This document shows, piece after piece, positions 28,511 through 35,929 of a DNA stretch of 35,929 nucleotides (positions within the stretch are counted from its first letter, which is position 1; every line of letters starts with the position of its first letter). The stretch comes from Zygnema cylindricum. Its lineage: Eukaryota > Streptophyta > Zygnematophyceae > Zygnematales > Zygnemataceae. The stretch lies in assembly GCA_037447655.1 (NCBI GenBank), contig JBBHKE010003145.1, positions 1-35,929 of the forward strand. The letters are read 5' to 3'. The position numbers and the translations under genes were made by a program. Under the pieces are notes generated by a model that saw nothing but the letters and a program-made list of their open reading frames with translations, was not told the DNA's origin and ran no database searches.

Positions 28511-29790
28511 TGTCCGGAGGACAGTCCTCTAGTTCCCAAGTATTTCCTTCCATGATGGAGGCCATCTCATCATTTATGGCTCTAATCTATCTGTCTTTCT
28601 CCGGAATGTTCACTGCCTCCGAGTATAACTGAGGCTAAGTAGGATGAGATTGCTTAGTTACCTTATAACGGGAATGTTTTTCTTGTATCCTTTTGCTGCT
28701 CCTTCTCCCTCCCTCAAACTCTGAAGCTGTCAGGGAGGGATGTCTTAGCTTCTCATGGGCTCACGTATCCATGGAACCCGATTTCTGACTCCTCCTCTTG
28801 TGTCTCCTCGAAGTCTATAGGAATATGTGAGGTTTCCGATGGATCTCCTGTATCTTGGATCTCCCCTGAATCTGCAATCATTTTTTCACTCATGTCCATC
28901 TTAGGAACGACCTAGTTTTCCTCACTTTCAGACTAAAATGTGATTTTTATCTTCTTGGTATATTTGAAGGGGTCAAATGACTTCTCTTCATGTATGACAA
29001 CTACGTGTTTCACCAGAATGATATTTTTCTTTGCTAATTTTTATCTTCTTGGTATATTTGAAGGGGTCAAATGACTTCCCTTCATCTATGACAACTAGGT
29101 GTTTGACCAGAATGATATCTTTCTTTGCTAAGTCATAGACTCTATATCACTTGACATCCTCATCATATCCCACAAAGTATCCAGGTTTTCCTTTAACATC
29201 TAGTTTCCAGTTTTTCTTATCCGTGTCAAGACTGTAAACTTGGTTACCGAATACTTTAAGGTGTGAGATATCTGGTTTTCTTCCAACCCATCTCTCAAAA
29301 GGTGTCATTCATTTTACTGCTGAGGTTAATAATTTATTCTTAATGTATTTAGCATAGTTTATGGCTTCAGCCCAAAATCTCTTCTTTATTTTCTTGACGG
29401 CTAACATACTGTTTACACTATCTCATTGTGTTTTGTTCAACCTTTCAGCTACCCCATTTTGTCCCACATTATATGGTACACTTTTCTTGTGCTAAACTCC
29501 CTCATCTCTGAAATATTCCTCAAACTGGTTAGAGGTATATTCCCCCCCATTATCACTCCATATTCTCTTGATGGGGATTCCATGCAACTTCTCACTCTAA
29601 GCTATATAATCTTTGAAGTAAGTTGGTGTTTCAGACTTTGTTTTTAGGAAGTAGGCTCTAGAGTATCTAGACCATTCATCAGTTATTGTCAACATAATCC
29701 TCTTCCCTCTGACCGAAGGTACTTTTGTCGGTCCCCAAATAGTTGTGTGGACCAAATCTAGTACTTTCTCACCCCAATATATGGCAACTT
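28511..29790 (-). pseudogene. Element D integrase and linker (broken)
   Basis: The first catalytic Asp is lost: HTTIWGP stands for HTDIWGP near 29735-29745. The Glu motif NGVAERLNK is near 29430-29455, with stops on either side (a TAG in the GVQH motif near 29494 and another near 29423). IRSDNGG-like sequence near 29555-29570 is altered (Arg-Ile-Trp-Ser). The C-terminal part GYDEDVK and KNIILVKHVVV is duplicated at 28943-29130, breaking the frame because 94 is not a multiple of three. Confidence 0.8.
28943..29130. repeat. 94-bp tandem duplication within element D integrase
   Basis: Two units start ATTTTTATCTTCTTGG at 28943 and 29037, with a few differences (GACTTCTCTTCATGT against GACTTCCCTTCATCT). 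Elements A, C and E have one unit. The duplication is private to D. Confidence 0.85.
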
Positions 29791-30370
29791 TGGGAAAAGG
29801 AAGTCTGTGAGCCTTACCTTGAGCAAAACCACTACAATCATCCACCATTTCATTATCTCCAAACTGAATGCCTTCTACTACACCAAGCTTTTTCATTTCC
29901 CTCAGCATATCAAAATGCACATGCCCCAACCGCTTATGCCAAATCATCAACTTTGGAACATCAACAAAGTAAGCACTTTTTTCATTACTCACATTAAGCC
30001 TAAACCTTCATTGGCTACCGTTATTTGCTGTGAAGTAGACTTAATCTCCATACTTAGCTGTAAAGACTCCTTTTTTAGGTAAGGTATCAAACTCTTTGTC
30101 ATCTTACACAGACGTAGAGACAAGATTTTTACTCAGCTGAGGAATGTAGAGTACATCTGAGAAGGTGAGTATAGAAGTCTTACCCTCCACTAAGACTTTC
30201 AAGTCTACTGATCCCACTAGATCTGTAGTAACCACTCTCCTATCCCCATACTGTATCTTTACAGTAGGGATCTTTCTTAGATTAGTAAAGAGGTGCTTGT
30301 CAAAACACATATGGATGGATGCACCTTAGTTGATGATCCATCCTTCCTGCGAAGCTTCGCGAATTCCTCC
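29791..30370 (-). pseudogene. Element D protease and GAG-pre-integrase (active site destroyed)
   Basis: The WHKRLGHVHFDMLREM and CSGFAQGKAHRLPFPK motifs are readable in the frame 29597-29992. In the second of these the second Cys of CSGC is Phe. The protease site near 30325-30335, DSGAS in relatives, reads Asn-stop-Gly-Ala-Ser, so both the catalytic Asp and the Ser codon are changed. Confidence 0.8.
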
Positions 30371-31068
30371 GAGGGCACACTTCTATTTTCGAGGGATCTC
30401 TTTCTCCTCTATACTATCTTCAAGAAGAAGCTCTCTATCCTCCTTCTTAGAGGACTCGTCCTTGGTCTCTCCTTTCACTTTTGTGACCACAATCGCCTTT
30501 TTTTTCCCTCCGGAAAAACCCCCTCCACAATTCTCTTGGAGCCTCAACTTTGAAAGCTTGACACAATCTGCTATGAAGTGTCTCGACTTTTTGCAAAAGT
30601 GACAAAGACCCTTTGGAGCCCTGGGTCCTCCAAACTTATCTCTCTTTCCTTTGTACGGTTTCTTTGGAATCTTCCCCCATCGGTTTCCTCGTGCAGATAG
30701 AGCTTCGATGCTCTTTCCCCCTCTCCTAATCTCAATTGTGTTCTCCTGCACAAGTATCATCCGCACCATAGTGTTCCACTTCCATGAACTAACTGTCATT
30801 TCTTCTTATCTGTACACTATGTTTTCATACTCATCGGGTGACTTCGTGATAAGAGTGTTAACTTTCATATTCATTATACATGTCCACCCGACACTCTCCA
30901 TCTCTATATACAAACAAGAGAGATCATTACAATAGTCTAACATTTTTCCCCCTTTGTTAAAGTAATTCCCTAACTTTTGTTCAGCCAACTAAAGCTCTTG
31001 AATAGTATCTTCCCTATAGATTTCCACCAAACTCAACCAGAACTCCTCGGCCTTGTAAATGTGAAGAT
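30371..31068 (-). pseudogene. Element D gag, C-terminal two thirds
   Basis: The zinc knuckle is complete: CHFCKKSRHFIADC near 30570-30610, the only in-frame intact CX2CX4HX4C in this set with its neighbours open (frame 30383-30799). Further upstream come MTVSSWKWNTMVRMILV, NTLITKSPDEYENIVYR and AEQKLGNYFNKGGKMLDY. It is cut at 31068, within LHIYKAEE, by the insertion of element E. Confidence 0.82.
31064..31068. repeat. Predicted target site duplication of element E (left copy)
   Basis: AAGAT directly precedes the LTR start TGCAATTTTG. The same gag position in element A reads GTGAAGATGAGGAGTGG without interruption, so the partner AAGAT should lie beyond the window. Confidence 0.55.
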
Positions 31069-31280
31069 TGCAATTTTGTGTTCTCCATTGGACCACAGAA
31101 TACAGGAAGCCTCTAGATAGTATTTAACTAACACACTTCAAGCCACAACCATTGCTGTCCAAAAAGGCAAAATGAAAGTTGACTGCACCTTGTGCTGCCT
31201 GGACTCCCCTAGGTCCGTAGCAAAAAGAATCATTGAAAACGGCAAACCAACCGATAAGTTATAGGGTGGCAAATATGCCA

Positions 31281-31287
31281 ATTTATA
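31281..31287 (-). promoter_or_regulatory. LTR TATA box (element E)
   Basis: Minus strand TATAAAT inside the conserved context GAGTTTGTATAAATTGGC. The equivalent sites are TATAAATA at 21565-21572 (C) and ATAAAT at 24432-24438 (solo LTR). In element A both copies read TACAAA. This position predicts a U3 of about 860 bp. Confidence 0.6.
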
Positions 31288-31829
31288 CAAACTCTCAAAG
31301 AGAGAGAGAGGACTATCTACCTGATTTTTCCTAATTCCTAGTTTTTCCTAGTTCTCTCTCATAAGCTCTATCTACTGCCCGTACGAACCAATCAAAACAT
31401 TGTACAGTACCAAAAAGTACTACTGCCGATGTATTTTCTGTACGGCCTTTATACGAAAAGGCCATTAGGCGGACGCGTGTCCATTTTCCACTTGTCCGTA
31501 CGTTCCTCAGAATTCCCGCGACCGAATGTCATCTCTCCACGTGGCCCCAGGTCATGCCACGTCACTAAATGCCAAAGAGACCATTCCGAGATTTCGGCGA
31601 TGATGTGCGCCGTTAGATTTGACGTGAAATGTAATCTCAGCCGTAATAAATACTTGCGCGATATTTGTTTCGCTGTCGAAACAAAATGCGCGACATCGGT
31701 TTCAAATTAGTATAGTACTTCGTATTTTGTAAAACCGTATCTATGCATGATGTATAGATTTTCAGTTAAATAATTTATGTATAATAGAATGGTTTAAATA
31801 ACAATGAAACCCTATATCTCCTAACGGAC

Positions 31830-31905
31830 TTCTATGACAGACTGGTTAGAGCTAACGGCTACGCCGCGCTTTGCTGGTCGGGGGTTTCGAGTCCTGTCGG
31901 ACTCA
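31830..31905 (+). other. tRNA-like segment in the LTR of element E (antisense to the element)
   Basis: Plus strand: TGGTTAGAGC resembles an internal A-box/D-arm, and GGTCGGGGGTTTCGAGTCC resembles variable loop plus T-arm with the B-box GGTTCGANTCC (one extra T). Spacing is about 30 bases. It has no matching acceptor stem, so it is not a functional tRNA gene. Equivalents occur in every LTR of both families. Confidence 0.55.
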
Positions 31906-32117
31906 ACTTTTTGTTGAGAGTGACTTAAGTCCCTCTTTAATCCTTCTTATGGAGGTGAGGTAGCCATGGCTCCATCAGTCTCTCTCTCCTTTAGTGACAA
32001 CAACAAGTATGGGAGCAAGAGAGAAGAGATGGAGGCAAGCTGCCTACATTTTCTTTATATGTTTTTCCGCTAATTAATTTAGACCTTGAAAATACAATAA
32101 AACTACTTATTTCAACA

Positions 32118-32690
32118 CTCCCCTTATTTTCTTGTCTAATTAAAACTTCAGTTTTAATCCACACTTTTCTCTGCAATATTTTAGCTTTGGAGAGGGCACA
32201 TGTTTGGTCATCATGTCAGCCACCATTTCCTCATCAGATCTTTATACAAGATTCACTATTGTATTCTCATTTTTTTCTCTTACAAAACTTAATCTTATGT
32301 CTATATGTTTAGCTTTAAAATGATGTTTTGGATTGGCTGCAATTGCTATGGCCGCTTGATTATCACAACACACTTCATGCACTCCCTCCTTCATACACCC
32401 CAGTTCTTGCAACAATGATTTCACCCACATTAGTTCATTTACAGCAGAACAAGACGCCATATACTCAGCCTCTATAGTAGACTGAGCAACCACCTTTTGT
32501 TGCTTACTGCTCCAACAGCAAGCCCTTTCCCCAACATACAACACATATCTATAACTGCATCTTCTCATAGGTGCGTCCCCATAACTAGCATCACTCCAAG
32601 TAGTGATGTCAGTGTGCTCCCCTCCCAAATGGAACCATAACTCTCTGGTTCCTACCAGATATCTCATGACTCTCTTGGCTGCCTCCCAGT
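32118..32690 (-). pseudogene. Element E RNase H and purine tract
   Basis: The purine tract AAGAAAATAAGGGGAG is at 32118-32133. RNase H is open over 142 codons (32242-32667): MRYLVGTRELWFHLGGEH, TDITTWSDASYGDA (first Asp motif), CCWSSKQQKVVAQSTIEAEY (Glu motif), CCDNQAAIAIAANPKHH (Asp motif). A stop at about 32240 lies before the natural end seen in element C. It joins the RT frame across a stop near 32692. Confidence 0.87.
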
Positions 32691-33714
32691 CTCACTTCTT
32701 AGGATCATTAAGACTCCTACTGAGTACTCCAACTGCTGCCGCTATGTCCAGCCTGGTACAGTTCATAAAGTAGATCAAACTTCCTACGACCTGTCTATAA
32801 GGGATAGATTTCATATATTCTCTCTCCTCTAGACTCATCAGATTGTCTAAGATCATCACTCCTCCTTCTACACTCCCATCACTTACTTTTTTCAAGTCCA
32901 TGGGAGTGGTACATTTCTTAGCATTTTCCATCCGAAATTTCTCAAGCATATTACCTATTGCTTCTTTCTGAGTAAGTCTGATAATCTTCTTCCCCCTATC
33001 TCTCTCTATTTGGATCCCCAAAATATATTTTGCCTCCCCTAAATTCTTCATATCAAATCTGCCCCTAATATCTTTCTTCAGACTATTTATCTTCTCCAAA
33101 GACTAACTCAACACAAGCAGATCATCTACATAAATTGCAATAAAAATGACACCATTCTCATCTTCAAACATATAGATATAATGGTCTGAGCTGATCCGGA
33201 TATATCCCAGATCGGTGAGAAACTCATCTAGTTTCTTATTCCACTGTCGGGGAGCGTGCTTCAGTCCATATAAGGATTTTATGAGCCTGCAGACTTTGCT
33301 CTCTTCTCCTTCTTCCACGAACCCCTCGGGTTGCCTCATGAAAACTTCTTCCTCTAACTCACCATTAAGAAAAGTTGTCTTAATGTCCATCTGGTTGATT
33401 TCCATGTCTTCCGCTATTGCCAAACTGAGGAGAATCCTTATTGAGGGGAACCGAACAACTGGAGCAAAGGTCTTCTCATAGTCAATCCCGTCCTTTTGAG
33501 TGAACCCCTTCCCTACCAATCAAGCCTTATATCTCTCAATGGTAGTATCTGGGTTTAGTTTTAGTTTAATTACCCATATACACCTAATAGGTTTTCTATC
33601 TGGAGGACGATCCGCTAATTCCCAAGTATTTGCTTCCATGATAGAAGCCATCTCATCATTTATGGCTCTAATCCATCTTTCTTTGTCTGGACTATTTTTT
33701 GCCTCGGAGTAAGA
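32691..33714 (-). pseudogene. Element E reverse transcriptase (nearly intact)
   Basis: Two consecutive frames (33103-33519 and 32692-33099) are separated by one TAG after YVDDLLVLS, near 33100-33103. They contain TFAPVVRFPSIRILLS, QMDIKTTFLNGELEEE (motif A with Asp), CRLIKSLYGLKHAPRQW, IYVDDLLVLS (motif C), GEAKYILGIQIERDRGK and GSLIYFMNCTRLDIAAAVG. Both catalytic motifs are intact. The upstream part (33520-33714, CKWVFKLKLN-like) has further stops. Confidence 0.88.
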
Positions 33715-34852
33715 CTAGGGCTCATCTAGGTGAGATAACGTAGTTACCTTATGATCCGTTTGTTTTTCTTGCATCTTTTTGCTGCTCCTCCTTCCTCCCT
33801 CAAACTCTAAAGCTGGAATGGATGGAAGCCTTGGATTTCTTCTCACAGTCTCATCGCCTCCCCTGTCCATGGAAGTCGGTTCTTGTCCCATTTCTTCTAT
33901 CTCCTCGAAGTCCATACGAGTATGTGAGGTTTTAGGTGAGTCTCCTGTATCTTGGATCTCCCCTGAATCTGCGATCACGGTTTCACTCATGTCGCTTTCG
34001 GGAACGACCGAGTTCTCCTCACTGTCAAACTCAAATCTAATTCTTATCTTCTTTGTATATTTGAAGGGGTCAAATGACTTCCCTTCATCCATGACAACTA
34101 AGTGTTTGATCAGAATTATATCTTTCTTTGCTCAGTCATAGACTCTATATCCCTTAACATCCTCATCATATCCCACAAAGTATCCAGGTTTTCCCTTAGC
34201 ATATATTTTCCAGTTTTTCCTATCCGTGTCAAGACTGTAAACTTGCCTACTGAATACTTTAAGGTGTGAGATATCGAGTTTCCTTCCGATCCATCGCTCA
34301 TAAGTTGTCACTCCCTTTATAGTTGAGGTAAGGACTCTATTCTTAATGTAGTTGGCACAATTCATTGCTTCTGCCCAAAATCTCTTTCCTATTTTCTTGT
34401 CTGCCAACATACTGCATGCACTATCTCCTAGTGTTCGATTCAACCTGTCAGCTACCCCATTTTGTTCCGGGTTATATGGTACAGTTTTCTGGTGCTGCAC
34501 TCCCTCATCTCTCGGATATTCCTCAAACTGGTTAGAGGTATATTCCCCCCCATTATCACTCCTTATCCTCTTAATGAGGGTTTCATGCAACTTCTCACTC
34601 CAGGCTTTATATTCTTTGAAGTAAGTTGGTACTTCAAACTTTGTTTTCAGAAAGTAGACCGTAGAGTATCTAGACGAGTCATCATATTGTCATCATAAAC
34701 CTCTTTCCTCCAACCGAAGGTACTTTTGCTGGTCCCCAAATATCTGTGTGGACTTAGTCTAATACTTTCTCACCTCTATATGTGGCGGCTTTGGGAAAGG
34801 GAATTTTCGATCCTTACCTTGAGCACAACCACTACAATCATCTATCATTTTA
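33715..34852 (-). pseudogene. Element E integrase and linker (catalytic Glu changed to Asp)
   Basis: First Asp is present in HTDIWGP near 34735-34755, and the second in RSDNGGEYTSN near 34540-34570. The third motif reads NGVADRLNRTL near 34435-34465, where relatives have NGVAERLNRTL, so the catalytic Glu is Asp. The frame 34132-34590 continues through KRFWAEAMNCANYIKNRVL to GKPGYFVGYDEDVKGYRVYD, then a stop, then the acidic linker (33715-34092). A small deletion near 34686 and a stop in LD-VHTDIW break the N-terminal part. Confidence 0.87.
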
Positions 34853-35345
34853 TTATCCCCAAACTGAATGCCTTCTACTACCCCAAGCTTTTTTCATTTC
34901 CCTTAACCTATCAAAATGCACATGACCCAACCGCTTATGGCAAATCATCAATTTAGGAGCACCAACATAATAAGCATTCTTCTTTTCATTACTCAGGTTA
35001 AGCCTAAACATTCTTTGGCTACCCTTATCTGCCGTGAAGTAAACTTCATCCCCATATTTAGCTATAAAGACTCCCTTTTTAGTGAAGGTATCAAACTCTT
35101 TGTCATCTAACTCAGACGTAGAGACAAGATTTTTACCCAGCTGAAGAATGTAGAGTACATCTGAAAATGTAAGTATAGAAGTCTTACCCTCCACTAAGAC
35201 TTTCAGATCTACTGATCAAACTAGATCTGTAGTAACCACTCTCCCATCCACATTCTCTATCACTACAGTAGGGATCTTTCTTAGCTTAGTGAAGAGTATT
35301 TATCACGACACATATGCATGGATGCACCTGAGTCGATAATCCATC
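34853..35345 (-). pseudogene. Element E protease and GAG-pre-integrase
   Basis: The protease site GWIIDSGAS is near 35325-35350 and intact. EGKTSILTFSDVLYILQL and DKEFDTFTKKGVFIAKYG follow, then CHKRLGHVHFDRLREMKK. Here the usual Trp before the His pair is Cys. A one-base indel near 34890 shifts the frame before CSGCAQG. Confidence 0.84.
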
Positions 35346-35929
35346 CTTCCTGTGGAGCTTCCCGTATTGCTCTAAGGGCACACTTCTGGCTCCAAGGGAT
35401 CTCCTTCTACTCCAGGCTTTCGTCAAGAAGAAGCTCCCCATCCTCCTCATAGGACTCATCCTCGGTTTCTCTTGTCACTTTTGTAACCACAAGTGCCTTT
35501 TTCTTCCCTCCGGAAAAACCCCCTCCACGGTTCTCTTGGAGCCTCAGCTCCGTCAGCTTGACACAATCTATGATGAAGTGTCCTTGCTTTTTGCAAAAAT
35601 GACAAAGACCCTTTGGGGGCCACGGCCCACCCAGAATGATATTTTTCCCCTTTGTAAGGTTTCTTCGCGTCCTTCCCCCATCCGTCCCCTCCTGCTGCTA
35701 GAGCATGAATGCTCTTCCCTCCTCTCGTAATCTCCATTGTGTTTTGGTGCACAAGTATCATCCTGACCACTGTGTTCCATTTTCATGAACTATCAGGCAT
35801 TTCCTGTACTCAATACACTATGTTCTCAAATTCATCTGGTAACTTCATGATAAGAGTGTTAACTTTGGTTTTAATTGTACCTGTCCACCCAACACTTTCC
35901 AACTCCATATACAAACAAGAAAGATCATT
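35346..35929 (-). pseudogene. Element E gag, C-terminal part, running off the window
   Basis: Zinc knuckle LCHFCKKQGHFIIDC near 35565-35610 is complete, but in a different frame from the open reading frames on either side. A frameshift therefore lies between it and the basic linker (ALAAGGDGWGKD, PYKGEK). The capsid end (KWNTVVRMILV) is near 35760-35790. The start of gag, the primer-binding site and the 5' LTR are outside the window. Confidence 0.82.

Larger units (their letters stand above)
27546..31068 (-). mobile_element. Element D: Ty1/copia fragment, truncated at both ends in this window
   Basis: Begins at the end of RT/start of RNase H (GCAACCATAACTCTCTGG) and extends through RT, integrase, protease and into gag, where element E's LTR starts at 31069. 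It has more stops and indels than A, C or E, including a 94-bp tandem duplication. Its remaining gag and 5' LTR are expected beyond the right edge, after element E. Confidence 0.82.
31069..32117 (-). repeat. 3' LTR of element E (A-type)
   Basis: About 1049 bp, TGCAATTTTGTG...TTTCAACA. TATA on the minus strand: TATAAAT at 31281-31287. CCACGTGGCCCC and CCACGTCAC lie near 31537-31563. The tRNA-like segment 31830-31905 is the best in the window (TGGTTAGAGC at 31843-31852 and GGTTTCGAGTCC at 31883-31894). Palindromic module 31959-32044. ATG-GAG-AAC-ACA-AAA lies at its 3' end, in frame with CAG-GTT-ATG if the usual primer site follows. Confidence 0.9.
31069..35929 (-). mobile_element. Element E: Ty1/copia, 3' LTR to gag, continues past the right edge
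   Basis: 4.86 kb visible: LTR, purine tract, RNase H, RT, integrase, protease and nucleocapsid in minus-strand order. It is inserted in element D's gag, so it is younger than D. It is among the least damaged elements: RT, protease, zinc knuckle and first integrase Asp are intact, although stops and frameshifts remain. Confidence 0.88.

Noticed and set aside
31830-31905. A genuine tRNA gene in the LTR
   Set aside because: No acceptor stem closes, the T-loop has an extra base, and the segment occurs in every LTR. It is kept only as a tRNA-like domain.

Overview
This is eukaryotic nuclear DNA, and most of it is a graveyard of LTR retrotransposons. From about 8.6 kb to the right edge nearly everything is decayed Ty1/copia sequence. 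One Ty3/gypsy remnant is wedged between copia elements. Every recognisable element lies on the minus strand. A green-lineage (plant-like) host is the best guess. The reason is that the copia primer-binding site matches, over 15 bases, the anticodon stem-loop of plant-type initiator tRNA-Met as I remember it. I cannot name the species.

Left part (1-8.6 kb): an AT-rich degenerate repeat; eight 33-bp units carrying the palindrome GCTGACGTCAGC; a pyrimidine-rich block followed by a purine-rich block; and an 800-bp TA/TG microsatellite. Within these simple repeats sit three possible exons of a host gene on the plus strand (ends 2418, 3386-3475, 3727-3877). Their GT/AG junctions keep one reading frame to a stop codon, and AATAAA follows. 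Next come three copies of a small fold-back (MITE-like) element, a GTAC-rich tract, and an isolated piece of a gypsy-type LTR.

Right part, left to right: (i) element B, a short copia derivative with gag but no integrase (8614-9286 plus 15605-19089), split by (ii) element A, a complete 6.3-kb copia (9287-15599) flanked by the duplication CGCGG; (iii) a gypsy 3' end with integrase and one LTR (about 19090-21352); (iv) element C, a copia (21353 to about 27526) whose RT/integrase junction holds a solo B-type LTR (24063-25409) flanked by TCCAC; (v) element D, a copia truncated at both ends (27546-31068); (vi) element E, a copia that entered the gag of D (31069 to beyond the window). All pol and gag frames are broken. 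Several catalytic residues are lost, a different set in each element.

The LTRs are 1.04-1.35 kb and share an unusual layout: a conserved palindromic module, a tRNA-like segment with A-box and B-box matches on the antisense strand, ACGTG-type bZIP sites, clusters of GTAC, a TATA box, and a gag ATG about 20 bases before the LTR end. The primer-binding site matches an internal part of initiator tRNA and is itself read as gag codons. This set of traits is the most interesting biology in the window.
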